Shown: positions 35,899-45,597, counted from the stretch's first letter. The stretch is DNA of 64,000 nt from Arachnia propionica (GCF_037055325.1 NZ_CP146373.1:806001-870000); one strand, 5' to 3'. Numbers and translations are program-made. The notes: a model not told the origin generated them from the sequence alone.

Positions 35899-36668
35899 TG
35901 ACCACCCATGCCATCGCACGATCGGTACCGTTCGCCACGGTGGCCCGGATCGCGGCGCAGCTGAAGGGCGACCCGCGTGCCATCGCCTTGATCCTCCTGA
36001 TTCCGCCCCTGCTGTTGACCCTGCTCTATTACGTCTTCTGCGACCTACCGACGCCACCCGGGCAATCCCGCGTCTTCGACACGACCGGCCCGATCATGCT
36101 GGCTGTGTTGCCGATGTTCATGATGTTCATCGTCACCTCGGTGATCATGCTTCGAGAGCGCGTCTCCGGGACCTTGGAGCGGATCTTCACCACTCCCCTG
36201 ACGCGCTTGAACCTGCTGGTCTCCTACGCCTGCGTGTTCGGCCTGCTCGCGGTGCTGCAGAGCAGCATCCTGGTGGTCCTGCTGCTGGGTCCGCTGGGAA
36301 TCGAGCTGAGCGGCCCGGCCTGGGCTCTGCTCCTGCTGTCCTTCCTGGGGGCGGTGATCGGGGTGGCCTTCGGCCTACTGGCCTCGGCCTTCGCCCGGAC
36401 CGAGTTCCAGGCGGTGCAATTCATGCCGGTCTTCATCACCCCGCAGGTTTTTCTCTGTGGCCTGTTCGTCCCGAAGGAACAGCTCCCAGACGTTTTGGAG
36501 GCCATCGCGAACTGGTTGCCGATGACGTGGGCGGTCGATGTCGTGCGCGACGTGTTGGCCAATCCGGAGCTAGGCTCGGACAGCTGGTGGCGGTTCGCCG
36601 CCCTGGCCGGGGTGATCGTCGCCGCCCTGCTCATCGCCGCGGCCTCCATGCCGAGAAAGACGAGGTGA
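35895..36668 (+). CDS. ABC-2 type permease
   Basis: The 257-residue protein has about six hydrophobic segments, including IALILLIPPLLLTLLYYVF, VLPMFMMFIVTSVIMLRERV and GAVIGVAFGLLASAFARTEF, with the family sequence RERVSGTLERIFTTPLTRL. It is the membrane part of the exporter. Substrate unknown. It ends 4 nt before the TetR-type gene. Confidence 0.9.
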   Translation: MMTTHAIARSVPFATVARIAAQLKGDPRAIALILLIPPLLLTLLYYVFCDLPTPPGQSRVFDTTGPIMLAVLPMFMMFIVTSVIMLRERVSGTLERIFTTPLTRLNLLVSYACVFGLLAVLQSSILVVLLLGPLGIELSGPAWALLLLSFLGAVIGVAFGLLASAFARTEFQAVQFMPVFITPQVFLCGLFVPKEQLPDVLEAIANWLPMTWAVDVVRDVLANPELGSDSWWRFAALAGVIVAALLIAAASMPRKTR

Positions 36669-36672
36669 TCGC

Positions 36673-37260
36673 TTGCCCGGGGGTTCGAAGTCGGAGCGCA
36701 CCAAGCTACGCATCCAGCAGGCTGCCGCGAGACTGTTCGCGTCCCGATCCTTCGAGACGGTCAGTACTCGCGCCATCGCCAAGGAAGCCGGGGTCGACGC
36801 CGCTCTGATCCACCACTACTTCGGTTCGAAGGAGGGTCTGTTCCAGGCGGTACTGAACGCCGCCATCCGCCCGGAGCAGCTGGAGGCACTGGTCGTCTCG
36901 GAATCGCCCGAGGACTGGGGACGGCAGCTGGTGCGGGCCGCCGACAAGGTCTGGACCTCACCCGCTGCCCCCGCTCTGAAGGCGGTGGTACGGCGGGTCC
37001 TGGTGGGCCACGAGGGGATGCTGCGCGAATTCGTCACACGCTCCCTGCTCAACAGATTCCTCTCCCACATCAAAGGTCCCGAAACGGAACGACGACTCCG
37101 GGCCTCCCTGATCGGATCCCAGATGTCAGGACTGGTGATCGCGCGCCACATCGTCGGCATCGAACCGCTGGCGAGCCTTTCCAGCGACGAAGTCGCCGAC
37201 TTGATCGGACCCGTGCTCCAGCACTACATCACGGGATCACTACACAAGGACTCGCTGTGA
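36673..37260 (+). CDS. TetR-family transcriptional regulator
   Basis: The 195-residue protein has the TetR helix-turn-helix near residues 10-55 (AARLFASRSFETVSTRAIAK, VDAALIHHYFGSKEGLF) and a variable ligand domain. It starts with TTG, with GAGG 7 nt upstream, and directly follows the permease. It most likely represses its own operon via the palindrome at 35159-35196. Confidence 0.88.
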   Translation: MPGGSKSERTKLRIQQAAARLFASRSFETVSTRAIAKEAGVDAALIHHYFGSKEGLFQAVLNAAIRPEQLEALVVSESPEDWGRQLVRAADKVWTSPAAPALKAVVRRVLVGHEGMLREFVTRSLLNRFLSHIKGPETERRLRASLIGSQMSGLVIARHIVGIEPLASLSSDEVADLIGPVLQHYITGSLHKDSL

Positions 37261-37328
37261 ATACTGCCGTCACCCCTGTCACCAGGGATGATTCCTGACA
37301 TGGAGCGGTCATGCCGACTCTGCATGGT

Positions 37329-37344
37329 GTAACACCACCGTTAC
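37329..37344 (+). promoter_or_regulatory. GlnR-like box upstream of glnA
   Basis: GTAAC-N6-GTTAC resembles the actinobacterial GlnR site (gTnAC-n6-GaAAC) with mismatches in the second half. It lies 70 bp before the glnA start, where nitrogen control would act. Confidence 0.4.
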
Positions 37345-37413
37345 GATGACGGAAGATCTGAGCAATCTGGGACCCCTAGGGTAGTCCCAGTTCACAACTC
37401 AACTGGAGGGTTC

Positions 37414-38835
37414 ATGTTCACAAGCGCCGAGGAGCTCCTGGCCTTCGTCAAGGAGGAGGGCATCGAGACAATCGACTGCCGCTTCTGCGACCTGCCGGGC
37501 GTGATGCAGCACTTCACCGTCCCGGCCGGCTCCTTCGGCCCTGAGGTTTTCACCGAGGGCCTGAGTTTCGACGGTTCCTCGATCGCTGGTTTCCAGAAGA
37601 TCCACGAATCGGACATGACGCTGCTCCCTGACCCGACCAGCGCTTTCGTCGATCCGTTCCGCAAGTCGAGGACTCTCAACATCAACTTCTTCGTCCACGA
37701 CCCCCTCACGAAGGAGCCCTACTCCCGCGACCCGCGCAACATCGCCCGCAAGGCCGAGGCCTACCTGATCTCCACGGGCATCGCGGAAACCGCCTTCTTC
37801 GCCCCCGAGGCCGAGTTCTATGTCTTCGACGACATCCGCTTCGACTCCACCCCCAACGCCTCCTACTACCACATCGACTCCGAGGCGGGGGCCTGGAACT
37901 CCGGTCGCGTGCAGGACGGCGGCAACCGGGGCTACAAGGTCAAGTACAAGGGCGGCTACTTCCCCGTGGCCCCGGTCGACCACTTCGGCGACCTGCGTGA
38001 CGACATCGTCCGCCACATGGAGAACGCAGGCCTGGTGGTCGAGCGCGCCCACCACGAGTGCGGCACCGCAGGTCAGGCCGAGATCAACTGGCGATTCGAC
38101 ACCATGCTGAAATCCGCCGACGACGTGATGAAGTTCAAGTATCTCGTCAAGAACACCGCCTGGGAAGCAGGCAAGACCGCCACCTTCATGCCGAAGCCGA
38201 TCTTCGGGGACAACGGCTCCGGGATGCACGTCCACTCCTCGCTGTGGAACGACGGAAAACCCTTGTTCTACGACGAGAACGGCTACGCAGGTCTGTCGGA
38301 TATGGCCCGCTGGTACATCGGTGGCATCCTCAGGCATGCCCCCGCATTGCTGGCTTTCACCAACCCGAGCGTCAACTCTTTCCACCGGTTGGTTCCCGGC
38401 TTCGAGGCCCCCGTCAACTTGGTGTACTCGCAGCGCAACCGTTCCGCCTGCATCCGTATCCCGATCACCGGCGCCAATCCGAAGGCCAAGCGCATCGAAT
38501 TCCGTTGCCCAGATCCATCGAGCAACCCCTACCTGGCCTTCGCCGCCATCCTGCTGGCAGGACTGGACGGCATCCAGAACCGCATCGAGCCTCCCACCCC
38601 CATCGACAAGGACCTCTACGAGTTGCCCCCCGAGGAGCATGCCGAGGTCCCCACCGTGCCAGCCAGCCTGAGCGCAGTACTGGATGCCCTGGAGGCGGAT
38701 CACGAGTTCCTGTTGGCAGGCGATGTCTTCACACCCGATCTGATCGATACCTGGGTGGGGCTCAAGCGCGCCGAGATCCAGGCCATTGCCGTTCGGCCAC
38801 ATCCACACGAATTCGAGCTCTACTACGCCCTCTGA
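37414..38835 (+). CDS. glnA: Glutamine synthetase type I (adenylylated form)
   Basis: GlnA makes glutamine from glutamate and ammonia. The 473-residue protein has [48 protein letters not shown] and the adenylylation loop [13 protein letters not shown] with Tyr402 as the probable modified residue. GGAGG lies before the ATG. The adenylyltransferase GlnE is encoded about 7 kb downstream. Length and the Tyr site fit the GSI-beta class. Confidence 0.97.
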   Translation: MFTSAEELLAFVKEEGIETIDCRFCDLPGVMQHFTVPAGSFGPEVFTEGLSFDGSSIAGFQKIHESDMTLLPDPTSAFVDPFRKSRTLNINFFVHDPLTKEPYSRDPRNIARKAEAYLISTGIAETAFFAPEAEFYVFDDIRFDSTPNASYYHIDSEAGAWNSGRVQDGGNRGYKVKYKGGYFPVAPVDHFGDLRDDIVRHMENAGLVVERAHHECGTAGQAEINWRFDTMLKSADDVMKFKYLVKNTAWEAGKTATFMPKPIFGDNGSGMHVHSSLWNDGKPLFYDENGYAGLSDMARWYIGGILRHAPALLAFTNPSVNSFHRLVPGFEAPVNLVYSQRNRSACIRIPITGANPKAKRIEFRCPDPSSNPYLAFAAILLAGLDGIQNRIEPPTPIDKDLYELPPEEHAEVPTVPASLSAVLDALEADHEFLLAGDVFTPDLIDTWVGLKRAEIQAIAVRPHPHEFELYYAL

Positions 38836-38862
38836 ACTTCCAGGAAACGTAGGCTCACTCCG

Positions 38863-40986
38863 GTGAAGGCCAGAACAGCTCGTTTCGTCACCCCAATCGT
38901 TTTGATCCTGTGCTGGCTGCTGGCAGGTGGGATCGGCGGCCCGTTCTTCGGAAAGGTCAGCGAGGTTGCGCGCAATGACCAGGCGAGCTTCCTTCCAACC
39001 AACGCGGAGGCGACCGTCGTCGGGAATAGGTATCGCGATTTCGTGGGCAACGATCAGATCCCTGCCATCGCAGTGTTCACCGGGGAGAGTCCTCTGACGG
39101 AGGTTCAGACGCGGGCCATCATGGCCCTCGGGCAGGACCTGGGGACCATGGAGGGGGTGGCTGCTGTCTCGCCACCGATCACATCCGAGGATTCCATGGC
39201 AGCCCAGGTATTCATCGGGGTGGACGCGACGGCGAACGTCTCCAGAACCGTCAACTCCATCCGGGATGCGATCGCAGCGCATGACCTCGCAGGAACGGAA
39301 TTCCACGTGACGGGCCCGGCTGGTTTTACCAGCGATCTCTCGCGGGCCTTCAGCGGGATCGACGGCCTGCTGCTGCTCGTGACCCTCAGCCTGGTGCTGG
39401 TGATCCTGGTGCTCGTCTACAGAGCCGTACTCCTCCCCTTCGTGGTGTTGTTGACGAGCGTCTTCGCCCTCGCTGTCGCCCTCCTGGCCAACTGGTGGCT
39501 AGCCAAATGGGGGGTACTGACCATCACAGGACAAACCCAGGGGATCCTCTTCATTCTGGTGATAGGCGCGGCCACGGACTACTCCTTGCTGTACACGGCC
39601 CGGTACCTGGAGGAGCTACGACGTCACGAATCGAGAACGGAAGCCACCCGGGCCGCTTTGCGCGGTGTCCTGGAGCCGATCCTCGCTTCCGGCGGCACCG
39701 TGATCGCCGGCTTGTTGTGCCTGTTGCTCAGCGATCTGGGTTCCAATCGCTCTTTGGGACCGGTGGCTGCCATAGGTGTGGCTTTTGCGGTGCTTGCCTC
39801 CCTGACCCTGCTCCCAAGCCTCACCCACCTGCTGGGCCGAGCCTCGTACTGGCCCCGGATGCCACGTTTCGATCCTGACCGCACGGATGAGGAACAGACC
39901 CACACCGGTGTGTACGCGAGAACCGGTCGGTTCGTTTCCAAGCGTCCCCGCGCCGTGTGGATTGCCTGCGTCATCTTGTTGGGCATCGGCGCCGCCTTCG
40001 TTCCCACCCTCAAAGCCGACGGAGTTCCCATCAGCAGCTTCGTACTGGGATCCTCCGACGCCCGAACAGGCCAGGAAAAGTTGGCGCACCACTTCCCGGG
40101 TGGGGCCGGCTCACCCGCCTATGTCTTGACCGCTGAGAACACTCTGCAATCAGTAGCAACCCAGCTGCTGGACAACGACGGGGTGGCCTCTGTCAGCGTC
40201 GTCTCGAAGGCCTCGCCCTCGGGTTCCGCGCCCGTCACGAAGGCGGGAATCCAGCCTGTAGGACGGCCAGGGACACCACCCCTGGCTCCCACCGTGGACA
40301 ACGGCGAGGTCATGCTGCTGGCCACCCTGACCGCCACCGCCGACAGCGACGAGGCCATCGACATCGTCCGCGAGTTGCGGACAGAGCTGTCCGGAACCGC
40401 ACGCATCGGAGGCGCCACCGCCACCGATCTGGACACCCGGACTACAACGGAGCACGACAGGGCCCTCATCATTCCTCTGGTTCTCACGGTAATCCTGGTC
40501 ATCCTCGTCCTGCTGCTGCGCAGCCTGCTGACACCTGTACTGCTGGTGGCGACCACGGCCCTCAGCTTCGGGACCGCAATGGGGGTGGCTGCCGTCGTGT
40601 TCAATCACATACTGAACCTCCCGGGAGCAGATCCCTCGGTTCCGCTGTACGGGTTCGTCTTCCTGGTGGCCCTGGGAATCGACTACAACATTTTCCTCAT
40701 GACACGGGTGCGCGAGGAGGCACTGGCGAATGGAACACGCGAGGGCATGTTGCGCGGACTGGCAGTCACGGGCGGGGTCATTACCTCAGCCGGCCTGGTG
40801 CTAGCGGCAACTTTCGCCGCACTGGCCGTCCTCCCGATCCTGTTCCTGCTGCAAATCGCCTTCATCGTCTCCTTCGGGGTGCTGCTAGACACCTTCGTCG
40901 TACGCACCCTGTTGGTTCCCGCCCTGGTCCAGGACATCGGCCCCACGGTGTGGTGGCCATCCCGATTGCTCAAGAACCGGCCCTGA
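38863..40986 (+). CDS. MMPL-family membrane transporter
   Basis: The 707-residue protein has a duplicated RND-type layout: an extracytoplasmic loop after the first helix, blocks of membrane helices at about 165-320 and 530-690, and motifs such as ATDYSLLYTARYLEELRR and GIDYNIFLMTRVREE. MMPL proteins export lipids or drugs; the substrate here is not indicated. TAGGCT ends 7 nt before the GTG start. It is 27 bp after glnA but probably has its own promoter. Confidence 0.9.
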   Translation: MKARTARFVTPIVLILCWLLAGGIGGPFFGKVSEVARNDQASFLPTNAEATVVGNRYRDFVGNDQIPAIAVFTGESPLTEVQTRAIMALGQDLGTMEGVAAVSPPITSEDSMAAQVFIGVDATANVSRTVNSIRDAIAAHDLAGTEFHVTGPAGFTSDLSRAFSGIDGLLLLVTLSLVLVILVLVYRAVLLPFVVLLTSVFALAVALLANWWLAKWGVLTITGQTQGILFILVIGAATDYSLLYTARYLEELRRHESRTEATRAALRGVLEPILASGGTVIAGLLCLLLSDLGSNRSLGPVAAIGVAFAVLASLTLLPSLTHLLGRASYWPRMPRFDPDRTDEEQTHTGVYARTGRFVSKRPRAVWIACVILLGIGAAFVPTLKADGVPISSFVLGSSDARTGQEKLAHHFPGGAGSPAYVLTAENTLQSVATQLLDNDGVASVSVVSKASPSGSAPVTKAGIQPVGRPGTPPLAPTVDNGEVMLLATLTATADSDEAIDIVRELRTELSGTARIGGATATDLDTRTTTEHDRALIIPLVLTVILVILVLLLRSLLTPVLLVATTALSFGTAMGVAAVVFNHILNLPGADPSVPLYGFVFLVALGIDYNIFLMTRVREEALANGTREGMLRGLAVTGGVITSAGLVLAATFAALAVLPILFLLQIAFIVSFGVLLDTFVVRTLLVPALVQDIGPTVWWPSRLLKNRP

Positions 40987-41078
40987 CCGCTCCTTGTACG
41001 GAAGCTGTTCTGGGCAAAGAATTACTCACCCTGTGAAACCGACGTGACGATCCTCAAGAACGGGCACCAGAACCTGAT

Positions 41079-41365
41079 GTGCGCATTCAGATTCGTCGAC
41101 GCGGCGTCACCACCGACCGCAAGCCAAGCATCCTGCAGCACCTCGAGGTCAAGGCGGGTGAGAAACAACCCATCACCCACCCGGTCTTAGCGAAACTAGC
41201 CGGACAGAGCACCATCCTGCTGGCGGACGCTGGCAAAGCGAATCTGAACCATTTCCAGCGCTTCACCGGCCTCAAGAAGGTTTCTTTCCTCATCCCGACT
41301 CCTGCCTCGAAGATGAAACCACCGAGGCATTCGACAGCGCAGGCTTGGAGGTGGCCCGCACATGA
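41079..41365 (+). pseudogene. Remnant of a DeoR-family sugar regulator
   Basis: The visible part matches the C-terminal half of DeoR regulators: STILLADAGKANLNHFQRFT, then after a frame change at about 41296, PDSCLEDETTEAFDSAGLEV ending at TGA 41363-41365. The N-terminal helix-turn-helix is missing; the first 40 codons do not look like DeoR. The stop overlaps the fruK start, as for an intact deoR-fruK pair. Confidence 0.6.
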
Positions 41366-42291
41366 TCACTACCCTGACACCGAACCCGAGCATTGACCGC
41401 ACCATGCTTGTGGAAAACCTGCTGCCGGGCGAAGTAAACCGAGCCGCCAGTAGCCGAACCGACCCAGGCGGCAAAGGGGTGAATGTGGCCCGCGCCCTGA
41501 TCCGCAACGGCCATCCCGCCCGTGCCATACTCCCCTTGGGCGGCCCGGACGGTGAGCTGCTGGCCTCCCTGCTGCAGAACGCCGGGGTTCCTTTCGACGC
41601 CATCCCCATCGCAGGGACCACACGGACCAACATGGCCATCGTCGATCCCACAGGGACCACCACCAAGGTGAACGAACCGGGTCCTGAGTTGTCCCGCAAC
41701 GAGGTGAACCGACTCGCAAACGCTGTGGGCAGGGCAGCCGGACCCGTGGTGCTGTGCGGAAGCCTGCCACCCGGTACACATGACTCGTTCCTGGCGGAAA
41801 TAATCGCCGGCCACCCCGGCAGGGTTGCCGTCGATACATCCGGAGCCCCGCTGGCCGCCGCAGTAACGGCCAAACCCTGGCTGATCAAACCCAACCGGGA
41901 GGAACTCGCTGAGCTAACCGGTCGAGAACTCCCCACCCTGCGAGCTGTAGTCGACGCCGCCCGCGAACTGTTAGCGAACGGAGTCGGAGTGGTCGTGGTG
42001 AGCCTGGGCTCCGACGGTGCCCTGTGGGTGGACCCCAATGTCATCCACCACGCCAAGGCAACCGTCACCGAGCCACGTTCCACTGTGGGTGCCGGTGACT
42101 GCCTGCTGGCGGGAGTCCTCAGCGCCCTCACATCAGGGAACGACCCAGCAACCGCGCTGAGCCGGGGAGTCGCCTGGGGGGCTGCCGCGGTTGCTCTACC
42201 CGGCAGCGCCGTGCCGGGACCCACGGACGTCACGACCGTGGCAGTCACGAGCACTCATGAACCAGACCTGGAAACCGTACTCGCCGACTGA
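41362..42291 (+). CDS. fruK: 1-phosphofructokinase
   Basis: FruK phosphorylates fructose 1-phosphate to fructose 1,6-bisphosphate. The 309-residue PfkB-family protein begins MITTLTPNPSIDRTMLVENL, with GGKGVNVARALIRNGHPA and the catalytic STVGAGDCLLAGVL. The gene looks intact. The usual partner, a fructose PTS permease, is not seen downstream; an insertion sequence lies 74 bp after the stop. Confidence 0.94.
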   Translation: MITTLTPNPSIDRTMLVENLLPGEVNRAASSRTDPGGKGVNVARALIRNGHPARAILPLGGPDGELLASLLQNAGVPFDAIPIAGTTRTNMAIVDPTGTTTKVNEPGPELSRNEVNRLANAVGRAAGPVVLCGSLPPGTHDSFLAEIIAGHPGRVAVDTSGAPLAAAVTAKPWLIKPNREELAELTGRELPTLRAVVDAARELLANGVGVVVVSLGSDGALWVDPNVIHHAKATVTEPRSTVGAGDCLLAGVLSALTSGNDPATALSRGVAWGAAAVALPGSAVPGPTDVTTVAVTSTHEPDLETVLAD

Positions 42292-42342
42292 GCGAAGACG
42301 ATCAGGGCAATGAGTGACCCAGCATGCGAAACCCACGGCCCT

Positions 42343-42356
42343 CGCACATGAATCGC
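42343..42356. repeat. Left arm of a hairpin split by an insertion sequence
   Basis: CGCACATGAATCGC pairs with GCGATTCATGTGCG at 43684-43697. Without the insertion the two arms would be separated by 19 nt. It probably formed a terminator or a palindromic repeat between the convergent fruK and transporter genes. Confidence 0.6.
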
Positions 42357-42365
42357 CGTAAAACC
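42356..42365. repeat. Target-site duplication, left copy
   Basis: CCGTAAAACC flanks the left inverted repeat and recurs at 43664-43673. A 10-bp duplication fits the ISAs1 family. Confidence 0.75.
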
Positions 42366-43663
42366 CAGAGCTTCGGCAAAGTCGTGGTGCCTGGGGTGTG
42401 ACTAGGTGTGATGGGGGCGTGGAGCCTGCGGATTCTGGGATGATGAGGGTTCCTACATACCTTGTCATCACCGAGAAATCACGCGGCCCCATGCGTGTGC
42501 TCATCATCTCTCACCATGCCTGTCTGCGGCCAGTCGCTGCTGGGTGTGTTCGCCACCATCGCTGTCCCTCGGGGACGTCGTGGTCGCCGCCACGACCTGG
42601 CCGGGGTTCTTGCCATCGCCACAGCGGCGGTGTGTGCCGGTGCGAGCAGCCTGGTCGCGATTGCCGAGTGGGCCGCTGATGTTGGCCGCGATCTCCTGGC
42701 CACGTCAGGGCTGCTGCGCCCGGGGCGTCGAGTACCGTCGGAATCCACGATCCGCCGAATCCTCCAAGCCCTCGACGCCGACGAACTATCCGCGATGGTC
42801 GGGGCGTGGCTGCTGGCCCGTGACGCCACCCGATGGAAGGGTCGCATGGTGGTGGCGGTCGACGGTAAAACCTTGCGTGGAGCGAAAACTCGTGACATGG
42901 CCGCGCCGCATCTGCTGGCCGCTGTCACCCGCGGCGGGATCGTGGCCGGACAACACCAGCTCCCCGCGAAGACCGGCGAGATCGCCGCCCTGCCGGTTCT
43001 GCAGGGATTCCCTGTCAAGCAGCAAGATCGTTGTCACCGCTGATGCGTTGCACACCCAGCGCTCTACTGCCTGCACCCTTACCGGGCAGGGTCATGACTA
43101 CGTGCTGACGGTGAAAGGCATACAGGCCTGCCTGCGGACCGCGCTCAAGGCCTTGCCCTGGAAGAACATCCCCGCCCACCACAGCACGACCACTGGTCAT
43201 GGCCGGCGCGTGAGGCGCACGATCAAGGTCTGTCAGGTCCCTGACTGGATCGACTGGCCGGGTGCCCGTCAGGTCGCACAGTTGCGCCGTACTCGCACCA
43301 TCGACGGCCGCAAGACCACGGAGGTGGTCTACCTGATCACCTCCCTCGATGCCCGCCAGACCAGCCCCGCTGACCTCGCTGACCTCATCCAGAGCCATTG
43401 GGGTATCGAGAACCGGCTGCACTGGGTCAGGGATGTGACCTTCGACGAGGACCGTCACCAGCTCCACACCGGGCACGGCCCCGCCGTGATGGCCACGCTA
43501 CGCAACACCGCGATCAGCCTCCATCGCCTGGCCGGAGCTGTCAGCATCGCCACAGCCCTCAGACACCACCTCTAGAGACCCTCTGCGACCACTCCAACTC
43601 ATCACCCAACCCCGACAAATCCCCTAGCCAACACGAAGAATGAAAAACTTTGCCGAGGCCCTG
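42366..43663 (+). mobile_element. ISAs1-family insertion sequence (1298 bp)
   Basis: The ends carry inverted repeats: CAGAGCTTCGGCAAAGT on the left and CAGGGCCTCGGCAAAGT (reverse strand) on the right, 15 of 17 identical, flanked by a 10-bp direct repeat. The ends are therefore intact. The transposase inside is frameshifted, so the copy probably cannot move by itself. Confidence 0.85.
42516..43575 (+). pseudogene. ISAs1-type transposase with one frameshift
   Basis: The first frame (ATG 42516 to 43043) has the N-terminal domain and MVVAVDGKTLRGAKTRD with the first catalytic Asp. The second frame (to 43575) has KIVVTADALHTQRS with the second Asp and IENRLHWVRDVTFDEDRHQ with the Glu. The frames meet at about 43010-43025 with no large gap in the alignment expected for the family, so a one-base change is enough. 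All DDE residues are otherwise present. Confidence 0.82.
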
Positions 43664-43697
43664 CCGTAAAACCTGGTTTCATAGCGATTCATGTGCG
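43664..43697. repeat. Target-site duplication (right copy) and right hairpin arm
   Basis: CCGTAAAACC at 43664-43673 repeats the left copy. GCGATTCATGTGCG at 43684-43697 is the partner of the arm at 42343-42356. The insertion therefore went into the loop of the hairpin. Confidence 0.65.
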
Positions 43698-43741
43698 GCG
43701 CTGGTCCGGCTGATTTCGTCGTTGCTTCGCCTGGGAACTCT

Positions 43742-44734
43742 TCAGCCCACTTCCAGGACCGTGTTCTCGGGGATGGCCTCAATGATCCCAACTCGGGTAA
43801 GGAATTCACCCATCCGAGTGAAGTCATCTCGCTCGACCTTCACCGAGGCCTTTCCGTCCGAGCCCAACCAGAATTTACTGGTGGCCTCGAGGACCGCTTC
43901 TGCTTGTTTCCGCTGGGCTTCCTCCGCGAGAGCGGGAACCTGCGCCTCCGTGGCTTTGAGAGCCAGTTCAGGGTTGCTCAGGATCCGGTTCTCCGCCTCG
44001 AGAACGGCCTGCGCGATCACTTTGAGCTGCTCAACAGGAAGAGCGCCCTCCCGAGTTGTCAGCCCGGGACCGACCAGGTTCGGTTTCTCCTTGTCGACCA
44101 CATCAAGCTGATTGAATGGGAAACCTGCGGCTGCCAATTGGACGGCCTCATTGTTACTGAAACCCACGACAGCATCCGTCTTACCTGTGGTCAGTGCTGC
44201 TACCTGCGTCCATCCGATTTCGGTGATGCTCACTTGTTCCTCGCTGAGACCTGCACTGTCCAGCGCATCGAGGGTTGTGTACCAGCCTGCTCCGTAACGC
44301 CCCTGCACTCCCAGGGTTTTCCCAGCAAGACTAGAAAGATCCGTGATGTCACCGGCACCGAGGATCACCCCTGGGTATTGCCGGTAGCAGGTGGCGAAGG
44401 TTCGTAGTTCAGGCATGCCGCCGGCGGCCGACACCATGGCTTCGTCACTGGATGCAAACACCACCTGCTCCTCCCCCGCCGCCAAGGCAGTGAACAGACC
44501 TTCCTGGGTTCCGTGGTGCCTGAGCGTCAGATTGATCCCGGAGTCCTTGAAGAGCCCTTCGGATTCAGCGACGTAGAAAGGACTGAACTGGACATTTGGA
44601 ATGTAGGTGAGTCCCACCGTGATGGCTGCCTCGTTCCTGGTGGCCTGTTGTGCTGCCGGCCCACCGCAGGAGGCAAGGGCCGCTCCGCCCAGAGCGGCGG
44701 CACCGAAGAGAAATAAACGGCGATTCGGTTTCAT
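43742..44734 (-). CDS. ribY: Riboflavin-type ABC transporter substrate-binding lipoprotein (RibY-like)
   Basis: The 330-residue protein starts MKPNRRLFLFGAAALGGAAL with lipobox ASC, and belongs to the NitT/TauT-ThiY-like fold (ITVGLTYIPNVQFSPFYVAE, AGEEQVVFASSDEAMVSA). By family alone the ligand would be unclear (thiamine precursor, taurine, nitrate), but an FMN riboswitch controls the unit, as in RibXY riboflavin transporters. No ATPase gene is adjacent. The ATG overlaps the permease stop. Confidence 0.8.
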   Translation of the reverse strand: MKPNRRLFLFGAAALGGAALASCGGPAAQQATRNEAAITVGLTYIPNVQFSPFYVAESEGLFKDSGINLTLRHHGTQEGLFTALAAGEEQVVFASSDEAMVSAAGGMPELRTFATCYRQYPGVILGAGDITDLSSLAGKTLGVQGRYGAGWYTTLDALDSAGLSEEQVSITEIGWTQVAALTTGKTDAVVGFSNNEAVQLAAAGFPFNQLDVVDKEKPNLVGPGLTTREGALPVEQLKVIAQAVLEAENRILSNPELALKATEAQVPALAEEAQRKQAEAVLEATSKFWLGSDGKASVKVERDDFTRMGEFLTRVGIIEAIPENTVLEVG

Positions 44735-45570
44735 GCGTGTTCTCCTTGTAGGTTTCGGTTGGCGATGCGCTCGGCCAGCCCCATAACGGACACGAGAACG
44801 CTCGCGATAATCGCCAGTAGGACCAGTACGGTGAAAACCCCGACCGTGTCCACTGCTTGCTGAGACTGGGTAAGCAGGACTCCGAGTCCCTGTCCGCCCA
44901 TGACGAATTCACCGACGATCGCGCCGGTCATGGACAACACCACTCCCCCACGCACCCCTGCCAGGACCGCGGGAGCGGCCATTGGAGCCTCGACATGGAT
45001 GAGACGCCGCCAGGTTCCAGCCCCATCGAGCCAAGCGGTCTCGATCACTCGCATGTCCAAGCCACGCAATCCCACGATGGTGGTGGTGACCATGGGGAAG
45101 AACGCGATCACCGAGCAGAGGACGGCGACTGGAATGGTGCCGTACCCGATCCACAGCACCAGCAAAGGTGCGACTGCCACGAGTGGAACCGTCTGGGAAA
45201 AGGCTATGAAGGGCTCGGCGACAGCCGCGAGCAGCCGTGAGTGGGCGATCGCATATCCCAGTGGAAGGGCGATGGCGATGGACAGGACGGATCCGAGAAG
45301 CGCTGCCACCAGAGTTGGTTCGACGTAGCGCCAAGCGATTCCGGAACCCACCCAGCGGGCGGCGCGAGAGACCACGGCCACCGGATCCGGGAGCAACACC
45401 GCAGGGGTGACCTGGGTGAGCAGCCACCAGGTGAGCAGCGCCACCAGCACGGCCACGAGGGGAGGAAGGAGACGCGCTACGAGTGAAACCGGTCGGGTGC
45501 GGGCGGGATAGGCGGACCACAGCCCGGCCCGGGCGACGAGCCGGCCCCGTCGTGCTTGCTGCTCGGTCAA
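44731..45570 (-). CDS. ribX: Riboflavin-type ABC transporter permease (RibX-like)
   Basis: This permease (about 279 residues) has membrane helices (LLPPLVAVLVALLTWWLL, LLGSVLSIAIALPLGYAIAH) and the EAA-type loop ETAWLDGAGTWRRLIHVEAP. The open frame reaches a GTG at 45606, but that would place the first codons inside the riboswitch terminator stem. The TTG at 45570 is at the end of that terminator and has GAGGAAGGA 10-18 nt upstream, so I prefer it. The unit has no ATPase gene; one may be supplied in trans. Confidence 0.8.
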   Translation of the reverse strand: MTEQQARRGRLVARAGLWSAYPARTRPVSLVARLLPPLVAVLVALLTWWLLTQVTPAVLLPDPVAVVSRAARWVGSGIAWRYVEPTLVAALLGSVLSIAIALPLGYAIAHSRLLAAVAEPFIAFSQTVPLVAVAPLLVLWIGYGTIPVAVLCSVIAFFPMVTTTIVGLRGLDMRVIETAWLDGAGTWRRLIHVEAPMAAPAVLAGVRGGVVLSMTGAIVGEFVMGGQGLGVLLTQSQQAVDTVGVFTVLVLLAIIASVLVSVMGLAERIANRNLQGEHA

Positions 45571-45597
45571 AAACCCCGGTCCTTCCTCGGTCCGGGG
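45569..45597 (-). terminator. Riboswitch terminator hairpin with U5 tract
   Basis: On the minus strand CCCCGG and CCGGGG pair, followed by TTTTT (45573-45569). The loop holds a GAGGAAGGA ribosome-binding sequence and the run of T ends at the TTG start of ribX. It is the expected OFF-state structure of the FMN riboswitch. Confidence 0.75.

Noticed and set aside
37399-39306. 635-codon open frame on the minus strand
   Set aside because: It is antisense to glnA and MMPL. Its Val/Asp/Gly-rich repeats arise from the GC-rich codon bias of glnA.
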